Virus record (IMG/VR): IMGVR_UViG_3300030333_005140
Span: 1-31,095 of that record
Origin: a virus
DNA length: 31,095 nucleotides
Reading direction: 5' to 3' (one strand)
Numbering within the stretch: position 1 is the first letter of the stretch; every line of letters starts with the position of its first letter. Below, piece after piece: positions 21,376 through 29,250 of the stretch. A program made the translations under genes and the position numbers. Under the pieces are notes generated by a model that had not been told where the DNA came from, did no database searches, and saw nothing but the letters and a program-made list of their open reading frames with translations.

Positions 21376-23240
21376 GCAAGATTCCGATTTGTAGCCTTAT
21401 TAATAGCAGGAATGATATGGTCTATCACTGTTTCATCTACTAGTGGTGCTGATATATTAACCGTTACACCACCTGCATCGCCAGTACGATTCATCTGCGC
21501 AAGATTCTGTACGCCAATATTCTGTACCGCTTCCCTGCGCATTACAAATTCTCCTGCTTGCGCCATGATAGGTACGTTATCTTGACCTTGGACCACACCG
21601 CCATTTGCGAAGCGTTGTATTCCTCGATTAGTGATCAATCCGCCAGTATGAGCAAAAAAACCAGAAAATAAATTCAATAATGCTCCGCCAGTAGCACCTT
21701 GTGGTGATAAAGCAATTAATGAACCAACTGTACGCAAAAATATTGAAAACATTTGACTTGCATTTTTAGTTCCGCCTCGCAATTGATTCATTGCATTAGA
21801 TAATGCATTAATGGAACGAACGCCATTATTATTAACTGTAATCGCTTCTTCACCTTTATCTATCAACTGCAAGCGAGCATTAACTAATTTCATGACAGCT
21901 TCCGCTTCTTTTATTTCAGCCTCTGTTGTTAATCCACTTACTTTAGCAACAAACTCTCCCGCCACCGCAGCTTCTCTATCAATAACTAATTTACCTTGCA
22001 ATACTTTACTTAAATTCTGCTCTGCTTGAAAAATAGTCGCAGCTTTTTGTATTCTTTTTTCATCAACATCGTTTACCTGCATAGTAGCCAACGCTAAATC
22101 TGCCATAAGTTTTGTTAATTGTTGATTGTCTTCTATTGATAGACCCAGCGCAATGTTTTGATTCTGTAGCGTACCAATATATCTGTTCATAGCAGATGTA
22201 GCGTTTTGTGTAGATGTAGTATTGTTATTTATTTGTGTATTTAAAGATTGAAACGAATTTGTTGCTTGTAAAAGACGATCCAGTAACGCTACACCAAATA
22301 ATGCACCTAATACCTTTACTAGCGTAGTAACACCACCTGTCATTAAGGTAACAGTTGCGGCCATAATCTTAGCTCTACGATTAAATATCATAATAGCACC
22401 CGATACAAAACCTACCGCAGTTCCAAATTGTGCAATGCGCTGTAGATTTGCTTCACGAAATGCTTTCTCTATTGATTGCGCAGTTTCTGTTAACGCAGGT
22501 AGTAGCTTTTCTCCAATAGATGCTGCAAACCTTGTAATGGCATCATTCATATTACTTACTGCACCAGTAAAGGTTTTAGATAATCTTTCACTACTACCTT
22601 GTATACCTGCTACTGGGTCAACCATTGCACTTAACAATGCTCTTCTAAACTCAGGTAGTGTTATTTTACTTAAATCTTGTATACCTTGCGAATCTTTAAT
22701 TAATTGTAATATACCTCTTTCTCTTAGTATGTCTGCTGCGCCTGCTCCCCCAGCGAAGGCACGACCTAAAGAACTTGCCGCTTCAGTAGCGGTTGTACCC
22801 ATAAACGCAGCTAGGTCGGTAACAGCACTTAATGTAGCTTCTGAATCAACTCCAAACGCTTCTAACTGCGCACCTGCGTTTACAACATCTTGCAACTGAA
22901 ATGGTGTAGTAGCTGCAATTTGATTGAATGTTTCAAAAGCCTTTTCTGCTTCAGCTACGCTACCAGTTAAACCAACAAGTCTGGTTTGTACATCTTGGAA
23001 GCCAGATGCTGCGGATATGAAGCGATTCATTGCACCTACCGCTCCACCAATCGCAAATGTATAGACTAATATTTTATTACGTAATGCACCTAACTCAGCA
23101 AGTAAACCTTTAGTGCTATTGCGCATTCTATTTTGCGTATTATGAACTTTCTTTGAGCTTTTATCTAAATTATCAAAATCTCTAGTAGCGCGGGAAAATC
23201 CTTTGGTGCGTACTTCAATTATAAATCTTTTTTCAGCCAT
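21372..23240 (-). CDS. Tail tape measure protein (622 aa)
   Basis: The N-terminus (MAEKRFIIEVRTKGFSRATR) and the segment FQDVQTRLVGLTGSVAEAEK with TPFQLQDVVNAGAQLEAFGV are typical of siphophage tape measures. Long Ala/Gln/Leu-rich helices and hydrophobic stretches (about residues 50-75 and 290-325) follow, and a Gly-rich C-terminus contains FANGGVVQGQDNVPIMAQAG EF-type residues common at tape-measure ends. Using the usual 0.15 nm per residue, the tail would be about 90 nm. It lies right after the frameshifted chaperone genes, as expected. Confidence 0.92.
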   Translation of the reverse strand: MAEKRFIIEVRTKGFSRATRDFDNLDKSSKKVHNTQNRMRNSTKGLLAELGALRNKILVYTFAIGGAVGAMNRFISAASGFQDVQTRLVGLTGSVAEAEKAFETFNQIAATTPFQLQDVVNAGAQLEAFGVDSEATLSAVTDLAAFMGTTATEAASSLGRAFAGGAGAADILRERGILQLIKDSQGIQDLSKITLPEFRRALLSAMVDPVAGIQGSSERLSKTFTGAVSNMNDAITRFAASIGEKLLPALTETAQSIEKAFREANLQRIAQFGTAVGFVSGAIMIFNRRAKIMAATVTLMTGGVTTLVKVLGALFGVALLDRLLQATNSFQSLNTQINNNTTSTQNATSAMNRYIGTLQNQNIALGLSIEDNQQLTKLMADLALATMQVNDVDEKRIQKAATIFQAEQNLSKVLQGKLVIDREAAVAGEFVAKVSGLTTEAEIKEAEAVMKLVNARLQLIDKGEEAITVNNNGVRSINALSNAMNQLRGGTKNASQMFSIFLRTVGSLIALSPQGATGGALLNLFSGFFAHTGGLITNRGIQRFANGGVVQGQDNVPIMAQAGEFVMRREAVQNIGVQNLAQMNRTGDAGGVTVNISAPLVDETVIDHIIPAINKATNRNLA

Positions 23241-23637
23241 TTTGTTTCTTTATATCTTCTTGTTGGAGTGCATTAAATTCTTCATCTATAGCCGAAAAGA
23301 TGACTAAGCGATGATAGTCTGCATCGTCAATAGTATTTGCCAATGAAAGATTAAATCTCTTCATAGCCATATACTCCTCAAGCGCAAATATGGTCTCAGG
23401 AGTTAGAAAGTACGTTGAGTCAGCACAGAATACTAATGAATGATATAACGCAGCACCAAGCGTAAATTTTCCATCCATATCATTATTTATGATGCGCTCT
23501 ATCTCTGCCCATAACTCATTTTCATCATAAGTAATGGTCTTCTTTAACGTGGGAGACTTCGCCTGGTATGGAAAATGCAAGTTGCGACTAGGTTGGTTTC
23601 TATAACTCATCCACATCGCAACGCGGTGCATTATTAC
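23233..23637 (-). CDS. Tail assembly chaperone, T part (made by -1 frameshift)
   Basis: The frame has an internal ATG at 23631 (MHRVAMWMSYRNQPSRN) and is open back into the slippery site, so it is best read as the T extension of a G-T fusion: 134 residues added to 87, about 221 in total. Residues YDENELWAEIERIINNDMDG and helices after it suit a tail-chaperone T domain, which binds tail tube protein. The end overlaps the tape measure start by 8 bases. No convincing ribosome site precedes the ATG. It might still be translated independently to some extent. Confidence 0.7.
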   Translation of the reverse strand, partial: VIMHRVAMWMSYRNQPSRNLHFPYQAKSPTLKKTITYDENELWAEIERIINNDMDGKFTLGAALYHSLVFCADSTYFLTPETIFALEEYMAMKRFNLSLANTIDDADYHRLVIFSAIDEEFNALQQEDIKKQNG

Positions 23638-23897
23638 TTTTTTTGATTTACGTCCTTATACGCATTATAGATACTCATTAACACGGTATCTATATCATTA
23701 TCATCAAGCTTACCTAGTGACTTTTCTGGATCGGTAAATGCGTAGTTCAATATCCAATCTAATACATCAAAAAATTTAGCAGTGTCAATATCACCTTTTT
23801 TGGTGATGGCTTTTACTTCTAACTGATGTAACTCTCTACGCGCTTTAAAGGTTATATCTGGTACATCAAATGTACCATTATCTGTTTTTACTTTCAT
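23634..23897 (-). CDS. Tail assembly chaperone, G part (87 aa)
   Basis: MKVKTDNGTFDVPDITFKAR starts a small alpha-helical protein, with FDVLDWILNYAFTDPEKSLG in the middle, similar in size and composition to G-type tail chaperones that hold the tape measure during tail assembly. It ends KDVNQKK at a TAA directly after the heptamer A AAA AAG. The gene lies between tail tube and tape measure, where gpG/gpGT are found in nearly all siphophages. Confidence 0.75.
   Translation of the reverse strand: MKVKTDNGTFDVPDITFKARRELHQLEVKAITKKGDIDTAKFFDVLDWILNYAFTDPEKSLGKLDDNDIDTVLMSIYNAYKDVNQKK
23637..23643 (-). promoter_or_regulatory. -1 ribosomal frameshift site A AAA AAG
   Basis: Codons CAA AAA AAG TAA end the G gene. 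The heptamer A AAA AAG in the correct phase is a standard -1 slippery sequence. After slipping, the next codons GTA ATA ATG CAC enter the T frame without a stop. A small stem (CACCGC with GCG-AT-GTG) follows about 9 bases downstream and could stimulate the shift. Confidence 0.8.
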
Positions 23898-23942
23898 TGT
23901 TCATCCTAGAAAGATGAAAATGGCGTGCGATCGTGATGAAAT

Positions 23943-24959
23943 CTATGCTGTGTGTATATCTACCACTGAATTTGATGTTGCTGCTGCATCATAAGTACAA
24001 CGAAATGGTATTGCAGTTTTAAAACCATCTTCATCAAAATTAATAGACGCCTGGTCAATAATGGCCTTTGGTGCTTCAATTTGAAATGTTCCATCTGAAA
24101 TACTAACTGCGCAAACTGGTTCAGCGGTGTCAGCGTAGGTGATCGCTGCATCAGACTCAGCATCACGTTTAACCACCACACTGCCAGTAACTTCATATCC
24201 ACCAATAACATATCCTAATGGTGCAAATCCATTTGCAGCAGTATCAAAACCAACTCGATTCACTGCTCGTGCAATATTTAGCTCAAAAGAAAATAAAACT
24301 AAATCTTCTGCACTGCCACCAGAAGGAGTTATAGTGGTAGCAGAAAGATCGTGCATATTAAAATAACTTGTCTGTGCGGTTATGGTAGTTTCAGTGCCGC
24401 CACTAAAAGCAATGTTTGCCTTATCTGGATTAAAGCCAGTGACAAAGGTAGCTGAACCCATAATTACACCACCATTACTTCCAATATCTCCAGACAATGT
24501 AAATGATGTGACCAAACAACTTTTAAAAGAAATTGCAGTGTCTGCTGCGCTTGCACTACCTTTATCAAAATATATGGTGACTGGCACTGCGGTACTACCA
24601 CTTATATTACTCACAGTAGGCATAGAACCTATTAATGCATGAGGATTACTACTATCTCCATATAATGCTTCACAAATACGACTGATTGCTTGAGGTGACC
24701 CCATAAACTCTAAGGTAATTTCATACATTCTATCATGTCGTTGTGCTTTTACCATTTCTGTTGATTGAGTTGCGCCACCTGCGCCCTGCCTAAATGGAGC
24801 AACTGCTAATGTATGATTAGCAACCTCACTAAAACTATAACTGGTCACTGGCATATGAATCCTTGTAGCATCGGTAGCTGCCTTTGTGCCAAATGTAGCT
24901 TCAGTGCCTATAATAACATTGGTTTGTTGGCTAGTTTGAAATAGTGCGCTTTTAGCCAT
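23943..24959 (-). CDS. Major tail tube protein (338 aa)
   Basis: The protein is beta-rich, abundant in Ser, Thr, Ala and Gly, beginning MAKSALFQTSQQTNVIIGTE. It has the common tail-tube opening (GTEATFGTKAATDATRIHMP) and a long central segment with alternating strands. An inner region near residue 85 (SPQAISRICEALYG) and VTGSVVVKRDAESDA fit tube proteins of long non-contractile tails. Location before the G/GT genes and after the tail-completion gene supports the call. No Ig-like terminal domain is evident. Confidence 0.85.
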   Translation of the reverse strand: MAKSALFQTSQQTNVIIGTEATFGTKAATDATRIHMPVTSYSFSEVANHTLAVAPFRQGAGGATQSTEMVKAQRHDRMYEITLEFMGSPQAISRICEALYGDSSNPHALIGSMPTVSNISGSTAVPVTIYFDKGSASAADTAISFKSCLVTSFTLSGDIGSNGGVIMGSATFVTGFNPDKANIAFSGGTETTITAQTSYFNMHDLSATTITPSGGSAEDLVLFSFELNIARAVNRVGFDTAANGFAPLGYVIGGYEVTGSVVVKRDAESDAAITYADTAEPVCAVSISDGTFQIEAPKAIIDQASINFDEDGFKTAIPFRCTYDAAATSNSVVDIHTA

Positions 24960-25150
24960 TATTTGTCCTCACTTTTAAGTTTTTTAGTTTCTAATGCTTT
25001 TAATAATTCTTTTGGTAAAGGCAACTTATCTTTATGTATCTCTACCTCTAAACCATCTAATAAACGCAAATGGGTTGATAAATGCCCAAGAGAAATGAAA
25101 TTCTTATCGTCTGATAGCTTTTTATATTCTGAGTTTGCTTTAACTTTCAT
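24959..25150 (-). CDS. Small protein before the tail tube (63 aa)
   Basis: The ATG at 25150 overlaps the stop of the upstream gene (ATGA), so it is preferred to one at 25171. It reads MKVKANSEYKKLSDDKNFI and ends KALETKKLKSEDK, a Lys/Leu/Glu-rich helical protein. It lies tightly between the tail-completion gene and the tail tube gene. A tail assembly helper is a reasonable guess, but I do not recognise it. Confidence 0.6.
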   Translation of the reverse strand: MKVKANSEYKKLSDDKNFISLGHLSTHLRLLDGLEVEIHKDKLPLPKELLKALETKKLKSEDK

Positions 25151-25569
25151 ACTAACTCCAACGTTTGACATGTAAATGTAGTAATACTTCTAATTTTGTC
25201 ATCTTCTTGCTCATACTCAACACTGCCTACGCTTCCATTGCGAAACTGATTTTCGCCACTTACGCTATATGTGTTATTGTTGAACAACAACCTTTTCAAT
25301 CTTTCTGTTATACTCATTACCTGTTTAAATGAACTTTTTGTTATGTTATTACTTAAATCTAATTCGTATTGTATGTTGACGGTCACTTCTCTTATTTGTC
25401 CATGTGAAAGCGTGTCAAGAACCTCATCGGCAATAGGTTGTAAAAGAAAACTCTGATTGCCTTGATGCTCATCATAAAATATTTGTATCCCAAATTCATT
25501 TGCAATAATACTATTGAGGTTATCAATAATTCTATCAAAGATGACATTCTCAAAAGTGATTGCCATCAT
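25147..25569 (-). CDS. Tail terminator/completion-like protein (140 aa)
   Basis: The sequence MAITFENVIFDRIIDNLNSI, then a mixed alpha/beta body with VTVNIQYELDLSNN and a C-terminal strand region (VEYEQEDDKIRSITTFTCQT), has the size and fold pattern of tail terminator (gpU-like) proteins, which stop tube growth and join tail to head. It sits between the connector-type protein and tail tube. The identification is by length, order and strand pattern, not by a signature motif. Confidence 0.55.
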   Translation of the reverse strand: MMAITFENVIFDRIIDNLNSIIANEFGIQIFYDEHQGNQSFLLQPIADEVLDTLSHGQIREVTVNIQYELDLSNNITKSSFKQVMSITERLKRLLFNNNTYSVSGENQFRNGSVGSVEYEQEDDKIRSITTFTCQTLELV

Positions 25570-25589
25570 TTATACCTTTAAGGATGACA

Positions 25590-26561
25590 TCATCTATAGA
25601 TCTGCCCACTGCGCACAGTTCCCATTTGTATTTCATCAGATTGAAAGGTAATGGACCACTCATCATTAAGTGTATAAACACCAGCTTGAAATCTTATTAG
25701 TGCGCCATATGCAAGTGCTTGATAATCTCCATTCATTACTTCCGCATCTACTGATTTATGTCTACGTAAACCAGTATCGTCTTTCGTAAAGACATCATAC
25801 TTAACTGTACTGGCAGTTCCAGGAGAAAATGTACCTGCTGTGCTGATCACAACGCGAACCTCATCATAATCAGTGCTTGGTGGTCCATACATTTTAATAT
25901 CTTCTATGTATCCAGTGGTTGACCCATTGACACTAATTTCTCTTATAACACCAGATTCACTGCGAAATGATGTTTCATTCCACATGACATAATCGCGTCT
26001 TTTTAACTTGGTTAGTAATCCTTCATCACCTAGAACACGTTCTTCAAGCTCATCTGCTTTCTCTGGGTCTTGGCTGCGCACTAGGTCAGCGCAGGCCAAT
26101 AATGCGTTGCAACGGATCACAATAAAATCATATGGTCGATCACTAGCTCCTTGGTAATTGGAATTACCGCGCTTGTAGATTGGTCTATTTAAATAACTGC
26201 GCATATGATCTGCCTGTTCTTTTACGACACGATTCTTGAGGTCTTCCCAGTCCTGACCTGCTTCAAATACGCTAGAGTTAAGTGCAGATACTGAGCTAGA
26301 TGCTAAAAAGAAATCAACAGAATCAGTGGATTCAGTATATTTAAATTCGTTATCTGCGTTTGGAGTATCAGTAACCTTGGTCATTTCAACTCCATCCTTG
26401 TATAAATTTTCTATATATCCTGTATTGCTTAATCTATATAGATTAGAACTAGGACTACTCCAATTAGACATTAACACTCTCTTACGATCATAACGATCTA
26501 TATCACTAATTATTGCTTGTAAATCGGTGGTTATGTTGCAGAATGCTGTTAAGTAACTCAT
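25590..26561 (-). CDS. Head-tail connector-like structural protein (323 aa)
   Basis: The first 20 residues (MSYLTAFCNITTDLQAIISD) and a helical segment with MRSYLNRPIYKRGNSNYQGA, CNALLACADLV and ELEERVLGDEGLL resemble head-tail adaptor proteins. A beta-rich C-terminal half (GTFSPGTASTVKYDVFTKDD) follows. It lies between the lysozyme-like region and the tail-terminator-like gene. A neck or connector role fits the order but the family is uncertain. Confidence 0.55.
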   Translation of the reverse strand: MSYLTAFCNITTDLQAIISDIDRYDRKRVLMSNWSSPSSNLYRLSNTGYIENLYKDGVEMTKVTDTPNADNEFKYTESTDSVDFFLASSSVSALNSSVFEAGQDWEDLKNRVVKEQADHMRSYLNRPIYKRGNSNYQGASDRPYDFIVIRCNALLACADLVRSQDPEKADELEERVLGDEGLLTKLKRRDYVMWNETSFRSESGVIREISVNGSTTGYIEDIKMYGPPSTDYDEVRVVISTAGTFSPGTASTVKYDVFTKDDTGLRRHKSVDAEVMNGDYQALAYGALIRFQAGVYTLNDEWSITFQSDEIQMGTVRSGQIYR

Positions 26562-26755
26562 GCTTGTGCTATCTCATTTATATTACTACTAGTAGGTAAA
26601 ATGGTTACATCAGGTATATCAGCGCATATGATCAATGCTATCATTGTACCGATCGCAATATCAATATCAGTACGCGGGTCATCTAATGTATGTGCCAATG
26701 CTTTTAATTCGCTCATTAACGTGATCAAATTATCTATTCTTTCTGCTTCATCCAT
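26558..26755 (-). CDS. Unknown small protein (65 aa)
   Basis: It begins MDEAERIDNLITLMSELKAL and contains a hydrophobic stretch (IDIAIGTMIALIICADIPDV) that may be a buried helix or a short membrane segment. It overlaps the lysozyme-like gene by 8 bases and the connector-like gene by four. No family is recognised. Position next to the lysozyme leaves a lysis accessory role possible. Confidence 0.55.
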   Translation of the reverse strand: MDEAERIDNLITLMSELKALAHTLDDPRTDIDIAIGTMIALIICADIPDVTILPTSSNINEIAQA

Positions 26756-27224
26756 ATTTTTGCACTATTTCACAATATTTCTCTGGAGTACCTTTGCCTT
26801 TTGCAGTATTGTAGTAAACCTTCCATTGAGTGGCCTGCTCCTCTAATGTTTTGGGTAATCTTTTTGGTATTCTGCGTAGGTGTAATCTGCAAAACACTAT
26901 TTGCGCTGCTATGTTGGTGGTTAGAATATACTCCCAGTCCTTTTCTTTTGGAGCAGTAAAATGTGACCAATCTAAATAACAAGCACTAGAAACCAACTTC
27001 ATCAAGTCCTGGCGGTATTGTAAATAGTTTTCAATAATATCTACCGCTACCCAAGGTTCGCACTGATATACACCGCGAGCTGGTCCTTTTATCTGCTCCA
27101 AATAAACATATTTTGACTCTACCAAACCTATGTTATAAATAAACTCTGCTGCTTCAGAAGAATATAGGTCTATCTTCTGCAAGACACGCTTGATGAGTCC
27201 TTTCATTTGATCTGGGTTTATCAT
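26748..27224 (-). CDS. Lysozyme-like muramidase (158 aa)
   Basis: FIYNIGLVESKYVYLEQIKG with GPARGVYQCEPWVAVDI (about residues 28-62) is the lysozyme-superfamily pattern in marine phages: a catalytic Glu36 in VES, followed by GPAxGxYQxEPxTxxD. Near the end WKVYYNTAKGKGTPEKY gives the conserved closing helix. It should cleave peptidoglycan glycan strands and be the endolysin. It has no signal peptide, so release would need a holin. Start ATG overlaps the tiny poly-lysine gene (ATGA). Confidence 0.7.
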   Translation of the reverse strand: MINPDQMKGLIKRVLQKIDLYSSEAAEFIYNIGLVESKYVYLEQIKGPARGVYQCEPWVAVDIIENYLQYRQDLMKLVSSACYLDWSHFTAPKEKDWEYILTTNIAAQIVFCRLHLRRIPKRLPKTLEEQATQWKVYYNTAKGKGTPEKYCEIVQKYG

Positions 27225-27295
27225 TTGCGTTTACGCTTCATTTTATTTTTTTTCTTTTTACCTTTTTTCTTTTTCTTTCCATAATGATATGGCAT
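27221..27295 (-). CDS. Poly-lysine micro-protein (24 aa)
   Basis: ATG at 27295 overlaps the stop of the preceding gene (TAATG) and the TGA overlaps the next ATG. The product, MPYHYGKKKKKG followed by KKKKNKMKRKRK, has 16 Lys/Arg of 24 residues. Neat overlaps on both sides suggest it is translated. Charge suggests DNA or RNA binding. Such MPYHYG-Lys starts recur in marine phage genomes. Confidence 0.6.
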   Translation of the reverse strand: MPYHYGKKKKKGKKKKNKMKRKRK

Positions 27296-27543
27296 TATCT
27301 TGCACTCCTTACTTTACTTCTTGTTCTTTTACTATATCTAGCGCGTTGCCTACCTCGTTTGCTCGCAGCACGCTTTAACCTGTTCTCATAAGCTTTTTGT
27401 GATTTAGACAAACCTTTACGTACACTCTCAGGTAAATATCGACCACGCTTTCTTCGCGGTTTCTTTGCATCACCTTTTGTAACATAACCCCAGTTTTGCT
27501 TGGTCCACTTTCGTAAACTTTTCTGTGATTTTTTAAGTGCCAT
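27295..27543 (-). CDS. Small basic protein (82 aa)
   Basis: The sequence has SQKSLRKWTKQNWGYVTKGD and RGRYLPESVRKGLSKSQKAY, and ends in a long Arg/Lys-rich tail. Proteins with this RGRYLPxSVRxxLSxxQK pattern are frequent in marine phages and some algal giant viruses. Function is unknown; the charge suggests DNA binding or virion DNA packing. It directly adjoins the next basic gene (one-base overlap). Confidence 0.7.
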   Translation of the reverse strand: MALKKSQKSLRKWTKQNWGYVTKGDAKKPRRKRGRYLPESVRKGLSKSQKAYENRLKRAASKRGRQRARYSKRTRSKVRSAR

Positions 27544-27731
27544 TATTTGTAGCCACCACCTGCGCGTTTATATGCCAAAGCGAGCATCTGCGCTTTTCTT
27601 GCGGACCATTGCCCAGGTCTGCCACCTTTATTACCTGCCTTAATGCGATTAAAGATACGCTTTCTCAACGCAGGCTTTGTATAGTTACCTGCTTCATTAA
27701 CTCGCGACTTTCTTCTTTTCTTCTTCTTCAT
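27543..27731 (-). CDS. Small basic protein, GGRPGQWSARKAQ family (62 aa)
   Basis: VNEAGNYTKPALRKRIFNRI then KAGNKGGRPGQWSARKAQML and YKRAGGGYK match a short domain (YTxPxLRxxIxxxIKAGxKGGxPGQWSARKAQxLAxxYxxxGGGY) that I recall in cyanophages, pelagiphages and giant viruses, possibly filed as DUF5872. The role is not known to me; conserved Trp, Gly and basic residues suggest nucleic-acid or protein docking. It is translationally coupled to neighbours. Confidence 0.75.
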   Translation of the reverse strand: MKKKKRRKSRVNEAGNYTKPALRKRIFNRIKAGNKGGRPGQWSARKAQMLALAYKRAGGGYK

Positions 27732-27901
27732 TTCCCCACCTTCCTCATAGCACTTGTATGTGATTGACCAAAGGTTGCTCCTTTGCGCATTGCTGCAACC
27801 ATAGATCGTAAATGCTTTGCAGTGTGATGCCTTGCATGCCTGCGCATTGCAGCTACCTGACGTTTACTTAATCCTGTTACACTTACACCTTTTACTTTCA
27901 T
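27728..27901 (-). CDS. Small basic His-rich protein (57 aa)
   Basis: ATG at 27901 opens MKVKGVSVTGLSKRQVAAMR and then RRHARHHTAKHLRSMVAAMR, ending GATFGQSHTSAMRKVGK. Both ends overlap neighbours by one or four bases. The pattern GLxKRQxxxMxxHxxHHTxKHxxxM is one I recall from several marine phages, function unknown. It is the fourth member of the basic protein run. Confidence 0.65.
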   Translation of the reverse strand: MKVKGVSVTGLSKRQVAAMRRHARHHTAKHLRSMVAAMRKGATFGQSHTSAMRKVGK

Positions 27902-28197
27902 TACCATTTCACCTTATTTGCCCAATACGCAGCACTCATCTTACCTTTTGCAATGTTTTTGGCGTGACGAGCTTTAAATGACCTACGCTTGGCTTTCATT
28001 CGCGCTGACTCACCTTTACGTGGTTTGCCTGCTGTTTTAGCACCTTGCTGACCAAAGCGTATCAATTTATATTTATCACCAGATTTAGCCATAACAACAT
28101 GAGATTTTGTCTTGTGAGAAGGTGTACGCTTTGGTTTATTTACTCCGCGTAGGTTTAATCTACGCATGGTCGCTCTAACTCGTGCAGGCACTGCCAT
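27901..28197 (-). CDS. Small basic protein, SFKARHAKNIAKGK family (98 aa)
   Basis: KSHVVMAKSGDKYKLIRFGQ with QGAKTAGK, then RRSFKARHAKNIAKGKMSAA and YWANKVKW form a recurrent phage domain (possibly DUF6321; not verified). The protein is highly basic and has a conserved aromatic C-terminus. It may bind DNA inside the capsid or act in RNA binding; no function is established. It is one-base overlapped with the next gene. Confidence 0.75.
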   Translation of the reverse strand: MAVPARVRATMRRLNLRGVNKPKRTPSHKTKSHVVMAKSGDKYKLIRFGQQGAKTAGKPRKGESARMKAKRRSFKARHAKNIAKGKMSAAYWANKVKW

Positions 28198-28394
28198 TAT
28201 TTACTTCCGAAGACCTTTGAGAAAAAGCCTTTCTTCTTCTTTTTACCTTTTTGAGATAATTTCTTACCTTTCTTCTTTTTCTTTTTTACCTCATCCATAT
28301 TGTAGGCCATAACATTGTAACTAGGATGAGTTGTTTTCTCTACCTTTATACTATCTGCGCTACAAAGAGTTATTGTTAATAATATTGATAACAT
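28197..28394 (-). CDS. Lysine-rich protein with N-terminal signal-like helix (65 aa)
   Basis: MLSILLTITLCSADSIKVEK looks like a short signal or anchor sequence with a possible cleavage after a Cys-Ser-Ala. The rest has two poly-lysine runs (KKKKKKGKKLSQKGKKKKKG) and ends FFSKVFGSK. A secreted polycation could bind the outer membrane or cell-wall polyanions, but this is inference. The gene adjoins the basic cluster. Confidence 0.6.
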   Translation of the reverse strand: MLSILLTITLCSADSIKVEKTTHPSYNVMAYNMDEVKKKKKKGKKLSQKGKKKKKGFFSKVFGSK

Positions 28395-28395
28395 T

Positions 28396-28623
28396 CTACT
28401 TTCCTTTAAATAATCCTTCTAAAACATCTGTTACAACATCTACTATCTTTTCAAAAAAAATCTGTTCTTTATCTTCTGAGACAAATGGGATGTCAATTTT
28501 TTTATTGATTGCCGATGCTATTTTTTCTGTCATTTCATCAGAACCTAAATGAGCAACCGCTTCTTCTTTCATCTTATCAGCTTGTTCTTCTGCTATTTTA
28601 ACAAGCATTGCTTTTATATCCAT
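28396..28623 (-). CDS. Unknown helical protein (75 aa)
   Basis: The sequence begins MDIKAMLVKIAEEQADKMKE and ends DVVTDVLEGLFKGK, an amphipathic helical protein with balanced charge. It has AAGGAAAG upstream. The stop codon of the 45-aa membrane gene lies two bases upstream of its ATG. No family is recognised. Confidence 0.6.
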   Translation of the reverse strand: MDIKAMLVKIAEEQADKMKEEAVAHLGSDEMTEKIASAINKKIDIPFVSEDKEQIFFEKIVDVVTDVLEGLFKGK

Positions 28624-28624
28624 A

Positions 28625-28762
28625 CTACTTTCCTTTTTTTATATTCATTACTAATAAAATAATTGACAACAATGCCACAATAACCTGCAATAATTCATGT
28701 ACCTGAGTCAATCCAATTGCATAATTACTAAAGCTAATTGCGGCTATCTTTAAACTGTCCAT
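28625..28762 (-). CDS. Single-span membrane protein, holin candidate (45 aa)
   Basis: ATG at 28762 opens MDSLKIAAISFSNYAIGLTQ, followed by a transmembrane helix LLQVIVALLSIILLVMNIKK. It overlaps the 66-aa membrane protein gene in another frame and ends two bases before the next ATG. Small single-span proteins of this shape are common beside phage lysis genes; it could be a pinholin or tail-related membrane factor. Not tested. Confidence 0.55.
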   Translation of the reverse strand: MDSLKIAAISFSNYAIGLTQVHELLQVIVALLSIILLVMNIKKGK

Positions 28763-28934
28763 TTACCTTCAATCCTTGTATCTGATCTCTTAATAATGCC
28801 ATCTTTTCATTGTGTTCAATTTTCATTTCTAATGCAGTAACGCGCAGTTCCATCTGATACCATCCCCAACCAACAGCACCCAAAACAGATAGTATGTTGA
28901 ATATGAATTTAATATCAATTTTTACCTGACCCAT
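28734..28934 (-). CDS. Membrane-anchored coiled-coil protein (66 aa)
   Basis: The N-terminal hydrophobic helix FIFNILSVLGAVGWGWYQME (about residues 10-29) is followed by a charged helix RVTALEMKIEHNEKMALLRD. This is the layout of an inner-membrane anchored coiled coil. It lies among membrane proteins upstream of the lysozyme and overlaps both neighbours. A lysis accessory role such as an i-spanin or antiholin is possible. Confidence 0.6.
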   Translation of the reverse strand: MGQVKIDIKFIFNILSVLGAVGWGWYQMELRVTALEMKIEHNEKMALLRDQIQGLKVNGQFKDSRN

Positions 28935-29250
28935 TTAACCTTCCAGACATATAGCTAATTTTATCACTCAGGTCATCTACTTCTTTCATTAATGATTCGT
29001 GCCGTCTATCCATTTTATCATTTGTACTGGTTTTAAATGAGTTAACAGAATCAATAAGTTTCACAGATATAGAATAACACGAATTAATTTCAGTTTGCAT
29101 TTTACTAATATCTTTTTTTATATCATCTAAGTCCTCAGACTGGTCTTTCTGTGACACTACAAGGTTATTTAAGAGATATAAGAATCCCAATGTCATGATC
29201 CCCATAGCTCCGAGCTGACCATACAATTCTATCATCTGTGCAATATCCAT
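28915..29250 (-). CDS. Membrane protein with long coiled coil (111 aa)
   Basis: Residues about 10-31 (YGQLGAMGIMTLGFLYLLNN) form one transmembrane helix, and the remaining 80 residues form a Lys/Asp/Ser-rich coiled coil (DDIKKDISKMQTEINSC, then DKMDRRHESLMKEVDDL). This could be an inner-membrane spanin or a holin-associated protein. Start overlaps the end of the 91-aa gene by one base. Confidence 0.6.
   Translation of the reverse strand: MDIAQMIELYGQLGAMGIMTLGFLYLLNNLVVSQKDQSEDLDDIKKDISKMQTEINSCYSISVKLIDSVNSFKTSTNDKMDRRHESLMKEVDDLSDKISYMSGRLNGSGKN

Noticed and set aside
28623-28762. Fusion of the 45-aa membrane ORF with the 75-aa helical gene
   Set aside because: Counting the seven A bases before GGAAAG places a TAG two bases before the second ATG, so they are separate genes.
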